Assembly: GCF_016599145.1 (NCBI RefSeq)
Contig: NZ_JAENKO010000012.1
Span: 18,664-82,663 of the forward strand
Direction of reading: 5' to 3'
DNA length: 64,000 bases
Source of the DNA: Tomitella cavernea
Lineage (GTDB): Bacteria > Actinomycetota > Actinomycetes > Mycobacteriales > Mycobacteriaceae
The position numbers were made by a program, and so were the translations under genes. The notes below the pieces were generated by a model, which saw only the letters and a list, made by a program, of their open reading frames with translations, did not search any database and was not told the DNA's origin. Of the stretch, positions 48,434 to 59,360 are shown in pieces; position 1 is the stretch's first letter, and each line of letters begins with the position of its first letter.

Positions 48434-50320
48434 GTGCACCAGTGCCCGATCTTCTTCCGCTTCGACGTCCCCGGCGCCCTCGCGATCATCGACCGGACCG
48501 TGAGCGACTGGTTCGCGGAACTCGGCTGGGAGGGCCGCATTCCGGCGCCCGGCGAACGCGTCACCCTCGACGCGGCCTCGCACGCGGCACGCGCCGGCCG
48601 CATCGATCGCGAAAGCGGCCGCCGCAACGGGCGGATAGTCCTCGCCTTCGGCGGCGACGGCGGGGCACTGGAACGCAAGCCCGGCCCCGTCCCCGGCGGC
48701 GGTGCGCGCATCGGCACGGCGCAGCACCGCCCGCGCACCACGGCGATCACCTACGAGGTCGACCGTTTCGGCCGGCGCGGCTGGGTGCTGGTCCGTGAAT
48801 ACTCGGAGACGCCTCCGGCACGTGCGCCCCGCATCGCCACCGCGCTGGCCTCGGAGCTCGGTGCCCGCGACGGCGCGCACCCGCTGACGCCGGGCGCCCC
48901 CATCGTGCAACGGCCGGACGTCTCCGATCTCCTCGACGCACTGCGCGACCCCGGACGCACGCGACCCCTCCTGGTCGTCGGCACCGACCACGGGTTCCCG
49001 GTGCGCAGGCTCGCCGACCTCGTCGCGTCCCTCGCGGCCGACGCGGAGACGCTTCTCACCGCGCGGGTCCTCGACGCACCGGCCACCGCGCAGTTCAACG
49101 AGGCGGTGCCGGAGGCGTTGCGGATCGGCCCCGGCACGGGCGCGGTCCTCCCGCCACTCACTCCCGGCGCGGGCGGCGGCACCGCAGTGCCAGAGGAGGC
49201 CGACACCGGATTCCCCGTGCACCACAGCGTCATCGGGGCGGACAGGCTCATCGCCGACGAGTACGGCCTGCGCCGCGAACTGTGGCACCTGGCGCTGCGG
49301 TATGCGCGTGCAACCGAGCTGCCGCCGGCCGTCGAGGAGGCCGACGCGCCCCTGAGCAGACTCATCGACCGGTGCCGGGAGGTTCCGTCCGCAGCCGATG
49401 CCCGGCCCGCCCGCGGCGAGGCCGCGGCCACCGCCGACGATGTCGCGCACGCGCCGGATCCCCCTGTGCCGGCGTCGGATTCCGCGTCGCCGAAGCCCGG
49501 CGCCCACGTGGCACCCGGCGACAGGGTCCCGCACACCCGTTCCGGCGGGCTGCCCGGCGGGCCGCTCGGGTCGCTGCTCGGCGACATCCTCGAGGACGTG
49601 CTGGGCGACCGCGCGATCGACACGGACTCGCTGGAGAACCTGCGCATCGTGGCCCGGCGAGGCCTCCGCCGCACCCGCGAACACCGCCGCGACCGCGACG
49701 AGATCCGGCGGCTGCGCCACGCGCTCGCCGCCGCGCACCGCACCATCGACGATCTGCGCGGCGCACCCGGGCAGGCGGAGCCGGATCCGCCGCCGGACAC
49801 CCCGCCGACGAAGAGGCATGGGCCCGACCACGCGCCGGGCACCTTCGCCGAACTCCTGGACCGCCTCGACGGGCTTCCGCGCGTGCAGTTCACCGGCGAC
49901 CCGCAACCCGCCCTGCGCCTGGACCGGCAGTCGAACTCCCGCGGATACGTGCACAAGACGTGGAAGGCGCTGCTCGCGCTGTCCGACTATGCGGAATCGC
50001 GCAGCACCGGCACCGGGCCGCCCGGCGTGCACAACTACCTCACGCAGACTCCGCCCGGCCACCGCGGATTCTCCGTCCACGACCATGCCGCAGTGGAGAG
50101 CGACACGACCACGCGCGCGGCGGCGTTCCGGGAACCGCGCGTGCTGCCGGTGCCGGAATCGGTGCACCCCGACGGCGAGGTGTTCATGGGCGGACACTTC
50201 CGCGTGGGCGGCGGGAGCATCATCAGCCCGCGCCTGCACTATTACGACGACACCGGGTGTTCCGGCACCATCTACGTCGGCTACATCGGCGCGCACCTGC
50301 CCAACCAGTCCACCAACTGA
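48434..50320 (+). CDS. Unrecognised defence-associated protein B (stand-alone paralogue of protein A)
   Basis: A 628-residue protein, start GTG 48434 behind GAGGAG. It shows the same order of parts as protein A at 37229: an N-terminal FFRF block, a middle region with LLVVGT and IGPGT (LFLAGT and IAPGT in A), a LGDILEDVLGD helix (LADVLRDVLGT in A), a coiled coil, then a C-terminal domain of equal length. From FTGD (residue 486) to the end, 143 residues align without gaps at about 48% identity. It lacks the Gly-Asp run and has a Pro-rich linker instead. It has its own promoter region and no ATPase partner beside it. Function unknown; relatedness to A is the main clue. Confidence 0.8.
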   Translation: MHQCPIFFRFDVPGALAIIDRTVSDWFAELGWEGRIPAPGERVTLDAASHAARAGRIDRESGRRNGRIVLAFGGDGGALERKPGPVPGGGARIGTAQHRPRTTAITYEVDRFGRRGWVLVREYSETPPARAPRIATALASELGARDGAHPLTPGAPIVQRPDVSDLLDALRDPGRTRPLLVVGTDHGFPVRRLADLVASLAADAETLLTARVLDAPATAQFNEAVPEALRIGPGTGAVLPPLTPGAGGGTAVPEEADTGFPVHHSVIGADRLIADEYGLRRELWHLALRYARATELPPAVEEADAPLSRLIDRCREVPSAADARPARGEAAATADDVAHAPDPPVPASDSASPKPGAHVAPGDRVPHTRSGGLPGGPLGSLLGDILEDVLGDRAIDTDSLENLRIVARRGLRRTREHRRDRDEIRRLRHALAAAHRTIDDLRGAPGQAEPDPPPDTPPTKRHGPDHAPGTFAELLDRLDGLPRVQFTGDPQPALRLDRQSNSRGYVHKTWKALLALSDYAESRSTGTGPPGVHNYLTQTPPGHRGFSVHDHAAVESDTTTRAAAFREPRVLPVPESVHPDGEVFMGGHFRVGGGSIISPRLHYYDDTGCSGTIYVGYIGAHLPNQSTN

Positions 50321-50385
50321 GCCGGCGCCGCAGTGGCGAGAAGCCAGGGCGGCGCCGGGGCAGGGCAGCACGTCAGGGCAGCAGG

Positions 50386-51564
50386 TCAGAGCCCCTCGAG
50401 CGCCTGCTCCACGTCGCCCAGCAGGTCGCCGCCGTCCTCGATGCCCACGGACAGGCGCACCAGGTTCTCCGGCACCTCCAGCAGCGACCCGGCCGTCGAG
50501 GCGTGGGTCATCGCGCCCGGATGCTCGATGAGCGACTCGACGCCGCCCAGCGACTCGGCCAGCGTGAAAATTTCGGTGCGCGAGCAGAAGTCGAGCGCCG
50601 CCTGCTTGCCGCCCGCGAGCTGCACCGACACCATGCCGCCGAAGCGCCGCATCTGCGTGGCGGCGACCTCGTGCCCGGGGTGCTCCGCGAGCCCGGGGTA
50701 GAGGACCTTCTCGACGGCCGGATGCCCCGTGAAGAATTGGACCAGCTTCTCCGCGTTGTCGCAGTGTCGCTCCATGCGCACCTCGAGCGTCTTGATTCCG
50801 CGGAGCGTGAGGAACGCGTCGAACGGCCCGGGCACCGCACCGGCGCCGTTCTGCAGGAACGCGAACGCCGCGTCCAGCTCCTCGTCGTCGGTCACCAGCG
50901 CACCGCCGACCACGTCCGAGTGGCCCCCGATGTACTTGGTGGTGGAATGCAGGACCACATCGCCGCCCAGCGTCAGCGGGTTCTGCAGGTAGGGCGAAGC
51001 GAAGGTGTTGTCCACCACCAGCTTCGCCCCGCCCTCGTGCGCCACCTGCGCCAACGCGGCGATGTCGCCCACGTTGAGCAGCGGGTTGGTGGGCGTCTCC
51101 AGCCACACCAGCTTGGTGTTGGGGCGCATCGCCGCACGGACCGCGTCGACGTCGTTCACGGCCGCGGGGGTGTACTCGATGCCCCACTGCGTGAAGACCT
51201 TGTCGATGAGCCGGAACGTGCCGCCGTAGGCGTCGTTGGGGATGACCAGGTGATCGCCGGGGCGCAGCGCGGCACGGATCATCGTGTCCGTCGCGGCCAT
51301 GCCCGAGCCGAACGCCCGGCCGAAGGTGCCCGCCTCGATGGCGGCCAGGTTCGCCTCCAGCGGCCGGCGGGTGGGGTTGCCCGTGCGCGCATACTCGAAA
51401 CCGTCGCGCATCCCGCCCACGCCGTCCTGCGCGAAGGTGGACGAGGCGTAGATGGGGACGTTCACCGCGCCGGTCTGCGGATCCGGCTCGTAACCTGCGT
51501 GGATGGCCCGGGTGGAGAACCCCTGCCACGATGGTGCATCGGCCTGGCTGCGCTGCTCGCTCAT
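50386..51564 (-). CDS. metB: Cystathionine gamma-synthase
   Basis: A 392-residue PLP enzyme of the Cys/Met metabolism class that joins an activated homoserine to cysteine in transsulfuration. The PLP lysine lies in HSTTKYIGGHSDVVGG near residue 208; substrate-binding blocks YARTGNPTR and ETPTNPLL are intact. Closely related enzymes (cystathionine gamma-lyase, O-acetylhomoserine sulfhydrylase) cannot be excluded from motifs alone, but the neighbourhood with cbs matches M. tuberculosis metB (Rv1079). The start at 51564 leaves out three upstream codons. It marks the right end of the island. Confidence 0.93.
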   Translation of the reverse strand: MSEQRSQADAPSWQGFSTRAIHAGYEPDPQTGAVNVPIYASSTFAQDGVGGMRDGFEYARTGNPTRRPLEANLAAIEAGTFGRAFGSGMAATDTMIRAALRPGDHLVIPNDAYGGTFRLIDKVFTQWGIEYTPAAVNDVDAVRAAMRPNTKLVWLETPTNPLLNVGDIAALAQVAHEGGAKLVVDNTFASPYLQNPLTLGGDVVLHSTTKYIGGHSDVVGGALVTDDEELDAAFAFLQNGAGAVPGPFDAFLTLRGIKTLEVRMERHCDNAEKLVQFFTGHPAVEKVLYPGLAEHPGHEVAATQMRRFGGMVSVQLAGGKQAALDFCSRTEIFTLAESLGGVESLIEHPGAMTHASTAGSLLEVPENLVRLSVGIEDGGDLLGDVEQALEGL

Positions 51565-51632
51565 GCGGAACACACTACCGATCGGGCCCGCCGTCGCCGA
51601 TCCCGGGCGGCGGCCCCTGCGGGCGTGACCTC

Positions 51633-53015
<1,383 letters not shown>

Positions 53016-53168
53016 GGCCCCATGGTTCCAGATCGCTCCGCACCTCGTGATACCGCTCCCCGGCGGCGTTCGCGCCGGCCGGGTGCGTGCTCCGGCGCGC
53101 CGCCGGTCCAGAAGCCTTCGTCGCTCGCGCGCTATCCGCAGGTAGCCGGAATCCGCCTCCGTGAGATT

Positions 53169-53186
53169 CGAGTAGTCGTCTACTCG
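53169..53186. promoter_or_regulatory. Short perfect inverted repeat upstream of cbs
   Basis: CGAGTAG-TCGT-CTACTCG lies in the 232-bp divergent region between cbs and the secreted-protein gene. It may be an operator for either; no regulator is evident nearby. Confidence 0.45.
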
Positions 53187-53247
53187 TTCCTTACCCGCCA
53201 GCCGGTTCGATGATTGCTCTGCCGACATCAATCGCAACGAGGAGCCG

Positions 53248-53712
53248 ATGATCATGAACACGAACCGGATATCCCGAAGCAGCACGCGCAGCAATGGCGC
53301 CCTGCCGACGCATCGCCTCCGGCGCGGGCTGCAGGTCGGTGTCACAGCCCTCGGCGTCACGGCGACGGCGCTGGTACTTGCCGCGCCCAATGCGTCAGCG
53401 CACGTCCAGTCGCTCTCCATCGACTCCGGCATGGGATTCGGCAGCCTCGGCGCCGGCCCGTACGGCACCGGCTGCTCGTACCAGGCGACCGCCCAGGCGG
53501 AACACGGAAATGAGGTGTACTTCTACGACAACGGCACGTACATCGGGTCCGCGTTGGCGCCCGGCTCCCTCGGTCCGGTCACGATCACCTGGACCCCCAC
53601 CACCGCCGGAACGCATGTTCTGGTCGCCGACGACGGATTCCAAAGCGCCACGCAGACGGTCGAGGTCGGCAACGGCATCAATCTGGGGAGCGTCTGCCTG
53701 GTTCTCCCGTGA
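53248..53712 (+). CDS. Secreted protein with one Ig-like beta domain
   Basis: A 154-residue precursor. Basic residues (HRLRRGLQ) precede a hydrophobic core and a signal-peptidase site after ASA near residue 50. The mature part of about 100 residues is beta-rich with the pattern VYFYDNGTYIGSALAP and WTPTTAGTHVLVADD, as in bacterial Ig-like domains of surface proteins. Two cysteines (GTGCSY and GSVCLV) could form a disulfide. ATG 53248 has GAGGA close by; ATG 53254 is equally possible. Function unknown. The last 35 bases overlap the convergent regulator gene. Confidence 0.75.
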   Translation: MIMNTNRISRSSTRSNGALPTHRLRRGLQVGVTALGVTATALVLAAPNASAHVQSLSIDSGMGFGSLGAGPYGTGCSYQATAQAEHGNEVYFYDNGTYIGSALAPGSLGPVTITWTPTTAGTHVLVADDGFQSATQTVEVGNGINLGSVCLVLP

Positions 53713-54856
53713 CGGAGCGACGCGACCGGGTTCCATGGCGGATAGTTCCGGCCCGGCCCGCGGCGACGGTCGCGGGCCGGGCCGTCGGGGGCCGGGCAGT
53801 CGGGGGCACCTGCGTCGGTTCAGTGTTCACGGGTGACGCCGGGTCCGCCGCAGCATCCGGTCCCGCAGCGCCGCCCAGCACCGCCGCGAGCCCGTCCCTG
53901 CTGTCCACATCGGCGGCGAGGAACGCCCGGTAAAGGTGGCCTTCCACGGTGCGCACCGACAGATGAAGCCGATCGGCCACCTCGCGGTTGGTCAGGCCCT
54001 GCGCGACGAGCGCGGCGATCTCCCGCTGACGCACGGTCAGGCCCGACGGCGCCGCCATCGCCCGCAGCGCGGGTGTGTCCATGCCGGGGCACGCGGCAGT
54101 CAACCGGTCGGCCACGGCGCGCGCGGTCAGGGCGGAGCCGCGCCGGTCCCGCGACCGGAACACGGTTGCGGACTGCGCCGCCGCATCGGCCGCCGCAATG
54201 AGGTCGCCGAACCTCTCGTACGCCCCTGCAACAGCCAGCAGCGCCTCGCCGTCGGACTCCGCCAGAGCCGTCGCATGACGGACCACCGCCGCCGCCCGGG
54301 GGCCGTGTACCCGGCCTGCCATCGGGGTGAGCTCCGCGGCCGTCGTCGCGTCGCCGAACTGCGTCGCAGCCTGCAGGCAGAACACCTCGTCCGCGATCTG
54401 TCCGCGATCCGCTGCGCGCCCCGCCGCCGCCCGCGCCTCCGCCACGGCCTCGGTCACGCTGCCTTCTGCGGCGTACACCCACGCCCGGGCGACCGACAGG
54501 TGGCTGCCCGCCCACGCGAAGCCCGGCGGACGGGCCGCGTCGACGCACTCGAGCGTCGCACGGCCCTCCCCTGCCGCCCCCGACTTGCCCAGCGCTTCGG
54601 CGAGGAGCATCGAGCAATACCGGTGCATCGTGGTGCACTCACCCGACATCGCCGTTTGGGCCATCGCCTCGCGCAGCAGCCGCAGGGCGTCCTCCACCCG
54701 GCCGGCGTCGAGTCGGATCACCCCGCGCAACGACGTCGCCGCCGCGAAGCGCCACCCCTGCAGCGGCTGCTCGGTGTCGCACGGGAAGAACTCCTCCTCG
54801 ACCTCCCGGACAGCCGCAAGATCGCCGGCGAGCCGCAATGCGATCGCGAGGTTCAC
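53678..54856 (-). CDS. LAL-type LuxR regulator, C-terminal piece behind an in-frame stop
   Basis: 392 residues: TPR-like helices and a LuxR helix-turn-helix (about residues 275-330, GLTVRQREIAALVAQGLTNREVADRLHLSVRTVEGHLY), then a disordered Pro/Thr-rich tail. The frame is the same as that of the ATPase piece upstream; only a TAG at 54884-54886 separates them, and the 27 bases between that stop and the GTG here are open. It is therefore the C-terminal half of one gene, possibly made by re-initiation at GTG 54856. As a separate protein it would bind DNA without the ATPase control. Confidence 0.75.
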   Translation of the reverse strand: MNLAIALRLAGDLAAVREVEEEFFPCDTEQPLQGWRFAAATSLRGVIRLDAGRVEDALRLLREAMAQTAMSGECTTMHRYCSMLLAEALGKSGAAGEGRATLECVDAARPPGFAWAGSHLSVARAWVYAAEGSVTEAVAEARAAAGRAADRGQIADEVFCLQAATQFGDATTAAELTPMAGRVHGPRAAAVVRHATALAESDGEALLAVAGAYERFGDLIAAADAAAQSATVFRSRDRRGSALTARAVADRLTAACPGMDTPALRAMAAPSGLTVRQREIAALVAQGLTNREVADRLHLSVRTVEGHLYRAFLAADVDSRDGLAAVLGGAAGPDAAADPASPVNTEPTQVPPTARPPTARPATVAAGRAGTIRHGTRSRRSVTGEPGRRSPD

Positions 54857-54883
54857 GCCGAGACTGCACCGGAGTCCCGCCGC

Positions 54884-56512
54884 CTAGCCGGTCCGCGGCC
54901 GGGCGTCCCCGAGACCCCGCGCCGCGCGCACGGCCACGTCGACGCTCCCGAGACTGCCGAGTGCGCTGACCTGTGCACTGACCGCGATCTGCGCGTGAAT
55001 CCTCGCCAGCCGTGGCGCCTCCATCGCCATCGCCGCCTCCTCCGCAGCCTCGCGCGAACGGCCGAGTACGGCGAGCAGGGCGGCGTGCACCGCGCGATGC
55101 TCCGCGATCCGTCCCGTGCGCCGGCACAGCGCCCGAGACTCGTCGAGCACCCGCTGCGCCTGTTGGGGCCTGGCGAGGATCCACACGAGGATCGCCGCAT
55201 GGATCGTGCGCACCAACGCCTGCCTGCCCGGCGTGGATCCGGAGCGCGCGAACCGTTCGCAGACGGCAACCGCATCTTCGGCGTGGCCGAGCGCCACCAG
55301 GCACGCGATGCGCGGCAGGACGACGTCGACCGTCTCGTCCCGCGCCTCGGCCTCGGCCAGCATCCGATCGGCCAGCTCGAAATCACCCAGATGCATGGCG
55401 CAGCGAGCCGCCACTTCGAGGAGCCCCGGCGACGCGTCGTCGTCCGAACCGAGCGTCAGCTCAGCGCGCCGCACCACGGTCCGCGCGTCCCGTCGCCCCT
55501 TGGCAGCGAGCTCACGTGCCACCTCGCCGCTCATTCTGCGCAGCCGGATTCTTCCGCCGTGGGCGCGGCGCACCTCACCGAACAGCGGGTGCGCCAGCCG
55601 CGCTGTGGGGTTCTCCGCGCCGTCGACGGTGACGAGGCCCAGTTCCTCCGCCCGCTCGACTGCTGCGGGATCTGCGATTCGCGTCAGGATCGCAACGGGC
55701 AGCGGCGCCCCCACCGCGAGGAAGTCCACCACGTCCGCGACGTTCTCCGGGACCCGTCCCATCTTCGCTGCAATCAGGTCATACAGCCTCGGTGTGAAGG
55801 TGGGCGCCCCGGACCACACCCACACGCCTGAATACCGCACCACCCGGCCGCATGCCACTTCGTCCTCGAGGAGCTGACGCAGGTACAGCACGTTTCCCCG
55901 GGTCAACGCGAAGAGCCGCCGTGCGCTGCCGGCCTCGAACGGAGCATGCAGCGCGGCCTCGAGCAATCCGCGAGTCTGATCGAAGGAAAGCGGGGCGACG
56001 TCGACGCGCCGCAGATGATCGTCGGCCAACAGGGATGCGATCGAGTTCGACGTGTACGCACCGGTGCGCACGGTGACGATCACGGGCGCCACGCGCCGCG
56101 CCACGATCTGCTGCACCACGAAGGCCGAGGCCTCGTCGAGGTGGTGGGCATCGTCGATGCCGACGACGGCGGGCGGCGCACCGGGACGGGCCAGCCAATC
56201 GAATATCCGATGCATACGCTGCGTCGGACCTCCGTCCGCCTCCCCCGCCATCTCGTCGAGGACTCCGAGCGGAACTTCCCGCGACGCAGGCGATGCGACG
56301 AGTCGGCAGGTGCGCAGGCCGTCGCGCTCGATCTGGTCCATGGCCTCGGTGGCGAGCCGCGTCTTACCCGCGCCGACCTCACCCACCAGGACCGCTCCGC
56401 CGCTGCCGCCCTGGACAGTCTGCGAGATCCGGCGCATCTCGTTCTCTCGACCGGTCAGCGGCCAAGCACTGTCCATCTTGAAATAATACGGCCCGGCCCT
56501 CACGGATTCCAT
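54884..56512 (-). CDS. LAL-type LuxR regulator, N-terminal ATPase piece ending at an amber codon
   Basis: 542 residues with Walker A GEVGAGKT near residue 43 and Walker B VVGIDDAHH near 118, the STAND-type ATPase typical of large LuxR (LAL/MalT-like) regulators, followed by helical repeats. It ends at TAG (54884-54886) in the middle of the helical region, without a DNA-binding domain. The same frame continues to a LuxR helix-turn-helix; an uninterrupted protein would have about 944 residues, normal for the family. The gene thus appears inactivated by one nonsense change, or split. Confidence 0.8.
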   Translation of the reverse strand: MESVRAGPYYFKMDSAWPLTGRENEMRRISQTVQGGSGGAVLVGEVGAGKTRLATEAMDQIERDGLRTCRLVASPASREVPLGVLDEMAGEADGGPTQRMHRIFDWLARPGAPPAVVGIDDAHHLDEASAFVVQQIVARRVAPVIVTVRTGAYTSNSIASLLADDHLRRVDVAPLSFDQTRGLLEAALHAPFEAGSARRLFALTRGNVLYLRQLLEDEVACGRVVRYSGVWVWSGAPTFTPRLYDLIAAKMGRVPENVADVVDFLAVGAPLPVAILTRIADPAAVERAEELGLVTVDGAENPTARLAHPLFGEVRRAHGGRIRLRRMSGEVARELAAKGRRDARTVVRRAELTLGSDDDASPGLLEVAARCAMHLGDFELADRMLAEAEARDETVDVVLPRIACLVALGHAEDAVAVCERFARSGSTPGRQALVRTIHAAILVWILARPQQAQRVLDESRALCRRTGRIAEHRAVHAALLAVLGRSREAAEEAAMAMEAPRLARIHAQIAVSAQVSALGSLGSVDVAVRAARGLGDARPRTG

Positions 56513-56608
56513 ACCTCACGGCGAACAGCACCCGGGCACGGGCATTGCCTCCGCGGTGCAGGATAGATTTGAACCCGTCATTCCGGAAGGCCGCGCAGTC
56601 CGAGGAAG

Positions 56609-57643
56609 GTGGACACCATCGACATCCCCCTACTGCAACTGCGCAACGCCGGCCTGGCCGCCGCGGCCGGGCGGATCCCCACGCCTGCCGCCCGGCGCCG
56701 CGACACCCTCATCACCGGCGCCAAGGCGGGGGCCGCGGCCCTCGGTTCCGGCGCGGGCGTCGGCGCCGCCACCTGGGCGGGCTACAACTACCTGCAGAGC
56801 CAGGCCCAGCAGGCGCGCACCGTCATCGGCCGGCCCCGCGGGCGCCCGCCCCGCGCCGACGGCGTCTACTCCCCGGCCGAGACGGAGGGGGATCTCCTGC
56901 CGCCGGAGCGTTTCGGCGCGTCCGATCTGAGCCTGATGGTCTTCGGTGACTCGACGGCCGCCGGACTGGGTTGTGCGGTGCCGGACGAGGTTCCGGGAGT
57001 GCTACTCGCCCGCGGGCTCGCGGACGAGACCGGCCGACGGGTGCGCCTGAGCACGAAGGCCATCGTCGGCGCCACTTCGCGGGGGCTCGCCAGCCAGGTC
57101 GACGCCACGTTCATCGCCGACCCGCCGCCGGACGCCGCGGTGATCCTGGTCGGAGCGAACGATGTCACCACGGCGCAGGCGCCCTACAAGGCGGCCGCGC
57201 GGCTGGGCGACGCGGTGCAGCGCCTGCACGACGGCGGCGCCGCCGTCGTCGTCGGCACCTGCCCCGACCTGGGCGTGATCACCGCCATACCCCAACCGTT
57301 GCGCACCGTCACCCGCCGGTGGGGTCTGCGGCTCGCATATCTGCAGGCCTCCGCCACCCGAGCGGCCGGCGGACGCCCCGTCCCCCTCGCCGACCTGCTG
57401 GCCCCCGAGTTCCTCGCGACACCCGAGACGCTTCTGTCGCCCGACCGCTTCCACCCGTCCGCCGCCGGTTACGCGCTCGCCGCCGAACAACTCCTCCCGG
57501 CATTGTGCTCCGAGCTGGGCGTATGGCACGGCGGGCCGCTCGCCGAACTGCCCACCGTTTCCGCCGCCGTCGAATCCCGGCGGCCCGTCGCCCGCTTCCG
57601 CCGTGGACTCGACCGGCTCGCACGCCGCACCCCCACGAGATGA
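56609..57643 (+). CDS. SGNH/GDSL-type hydrolase (Rv1075c type)
   Basis: A 344-residue protein. The catalytic Ser block FGDSTAAGLG is at about residues 112-121, the oxyanion Asn block GANDVT near 188, and the Asp-His pair DRFHPSAAGYALAA near 287. A hydrophobic segment near residues 35-50 (ITGAKAGAAALGSGAGVGAATWAGY) may anchor it in the membrane with the catalytic domain outside. The start is GTG 56609. M. tuberculosis Rv1075c, an esterase of this fold, sits in the same place beside fadA3. It probably acts on ester-linked lipids or cell-envelope substrates. Confidence 0.88.
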   Translation: MDTIDIPLLQLRNAGLAAAAGRIPTPAARRRDTLITGAKAGAAALGSGAGVGAATWAGYNYLQSQAQQARTVIGRPRGRPPRADGVYSPAETEGDLLPPERFGASDLSLMVFGDSTAAGLGCAVPDEVPGVLLARGLADETGRRVRLSTKAIVGATSRGLASQVDATFIADPPPDAAVILVGANDVTTAQAPYKAAARLGDAVQRLHDGGAAVVVGTCPDLGVITAIPQPLRTVTRRWGLRLAYLQASATRAAGGRPVPLADLLAPEFLATPETLLSPDRFHPSAAGYALAAEQLLPALCSELGVWHGGPLAELPTVSAAVESRRPVARFRRGLDRLARRTPTR

Positions 57644-57792
57644 GCGCCGGTTCAACTCCGATTCGCGGCCACGTAATGTATGCGCTGAGTCGCGTCGCCG
57701 CCGGCCGGCAACGCGGTTGCACCTCGACGGCACGTAGGCGTCGATCACACACCGGCCCCTGACGGGGGTCCGCCACCTGCAAAGGAGTCCTC

Positions 57793-59010
57793 ATGCCAGA
57801 GGCTGTCATCGTCTCCGCGACCCGCTCGCCCATCGGCCGTGCAGGCAAGGGTTCGCTCAAGGACATGCGCCCGGACGACCTCGCCACCCAGATGGTGCGC
57901 GCCGCCCTGGACAAGATCCCCGAGCTGGACCCTGCCGACATCGAAGACCTGCACATGGGCTGCGGCCAGCCAGGCGGCCAGTCCGGCTTCAACATCGCCC
58001 GCGTGGTGGCCACCCAGCTCGGCTTCGACCACGTCCCCGGCGTCACAGTCAACCGCTACTGCTCGTCGTCGCTGCAGACGACCCGCATGGCCATGCACGC
58101 CATCCGCGCGGGCGAGGGCGACGTGTTCATCTCCGCCGGCGTCGAGTCGGTCTCGAGCTTCGCCACCGGCAACGCCGACGGCTGGCCCAACACCCACAAC
58201 CCCCTGTTCGCCGACGCCGAGGCCCGCACCGCGAAGCTCGCCGAGGGCGGCACGGCCTGGTCCGACCCACGGGAGCAGGGCAACCTGCCGGACATCTACG
58301 TCTCCATGGGACAGACCGCCGAGAACGTCGCCTCGCTCACCGGCATCTCCCGCGAGGACCAGGACCGCTGGGGCGTGCGCAGCCAGAACCGAGCGGAGGA
58401 GGCCATCAACCGCGGCTTCTTCGAGCGCGAGATCACCCCGGTGACCCTGCCCGACGGCACCGTGGTCTCCACCGACGACGGCCCGCGCCCGGGTACCAGC
58501 TACGAGAAGGTGTCCCAGCTCAAGCCGGTGTTCCGCCCCGACGGCACCGTCACGGCCGGCAACGCCTGCCCGCTCAACGACGGCGCGTCGGCGCTGGTGA
58601 TCATGTCCGACACCAAGGCGAAGGCGCTCGGGCTCACCCCGCTGGCCCGCGTCGTGGGCACGGCCGCCACCGGGCTGTCCCCGGAGATCATGGGTCTCGG
58701 TCCCATCGAAGCCACACGCAAGGTGCTCAAGACCACCGGCATGTCGGTCTCCGACATCGACCTGTTCGAGATCAACGAGGCGTTTGCGGTGCAGGTCATC
58801 GGGTCGCAGCGTGAGCTCGGGATCGACGAGGACAAGCTCAACATCTCCGGCGGCGCGATCGCGCTGGGCCACCCCTTCGGCATGACCGGCGCCCGCATCA
58901 CGAATACGCTGTTGAACAACCTGCGCGAGCAGGACAAGACCTTCGGTGTCGAGACGATGTGCGTCGGCGGCGGCCAGGGCATGGCGATGGTGCTCGAGCG
59001 CCTCAGCTGA
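57793..59010 (+). CDS. Acetyl-CoA acetyltransferase (thiolase, FadA3 type)
   Basis: A 405-residue thiolase, exactly the length of M. tuberculosis FadA3 (Rv1074c). The nucleophilic Cys is in VNRYCSSSLQTT near residue 92. The His block NEAFAVQVIG, the GGAIALGHPFGMTGAR segment and the final CVGGGQGMAM with the second catalytic Cys are all present. It cleaves beta-ketoacyl-CoA or condenses acetyl-CoA. ATG 57793 follows AAAGGAG. It is a single gene closed by a hairpin at 59060. Confidence 0.95.
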   Translation: MPEAVIVSATRSPIGRAGKGSLKDMRPDDLATQMVRAALDKIPELDPADIEDLHMGCGQPGGQSGFNIARVVATQLGFDHVPGVTVNRYCSSSLQTTRMAMHAIRAGEGDVFISAGVESVSSFATGNADGWPNTHNPLFADAEARTAKLAEGGTAWSDPREQGNLPDIYVSMGQTAENVASLTGISREDQDRWGVRSQNRAEEAINRGFFEREITPVTLPDGTVVSTDDGPRPGTSYEKVSQLKPVFRPDGTVTAGNACPLNDGASALVIMSDTKAKALGLTPLARVVGTAATGLSPEIMGLGPIEATRKVLKTTGMSVSDIDLFEINEAFAVQVIGSQRELGIDEDKLNISGGAIALGHPFGMTGARITNTLLNNLREQDKTFGVETMCVGGGQGMAMVLERLS

Positions 59011-59059
59011 CCGACGGCCCCGGCGGCCATGGGCTGCGGGGCGGGTCGACCTGTGCAAG

Positions 59060-59099
59060 CGGGCGCCGCGTGATGGGATCACCCGTCGCGCGGCGCCCG
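59060..59099 (+). terminator. Terminator of the thiolase gene
   Basis: Perfect 11-bp arms (59060-59070 and 59089-59099) around an 18-base loop, followed by TTTCG, 50 bases past the thiolase stop. Confidence 0.75.
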
Positions 59100-59287
59100 T
59101 TTCGCATTGCGACGGGGATGCGCGCCGGTAAGCCCTGTCAGCGGCGCGCCAGTTGCCTGGCGCTCTGCGCGCCGCGCGCCGGTTGCGACGACACGCCGAG
59201 TCACTACGCGCGCGGCCGGATGATGCGCGCGCGGCGAGCAGGAACGGGCGCGCGAGGACCCGGTGCACCGCACCCCGGCACAGCAGA

Positions 59288-59316
59288 GCCCCGCCCACGA
59301 TGACCGTGGGCGGGGC
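59288..59316 (-). terminator. Terminator of the Bax inhibitor-like gene
   Basis: Perfect 11-bp arms (59288-59298 and 59306-59316) with a seven-base loop, 45 bases downstream of the stop of the gene on the minus strand. The rest of the 350-bp gap between thiolase and this gene holds nothing else I can support. Confidence 0.7.
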
Positions 59317-59360
59317 CCGGACTGCACGGACGGCGGGCCCACCGGGGCCCGGAGCCGCGA

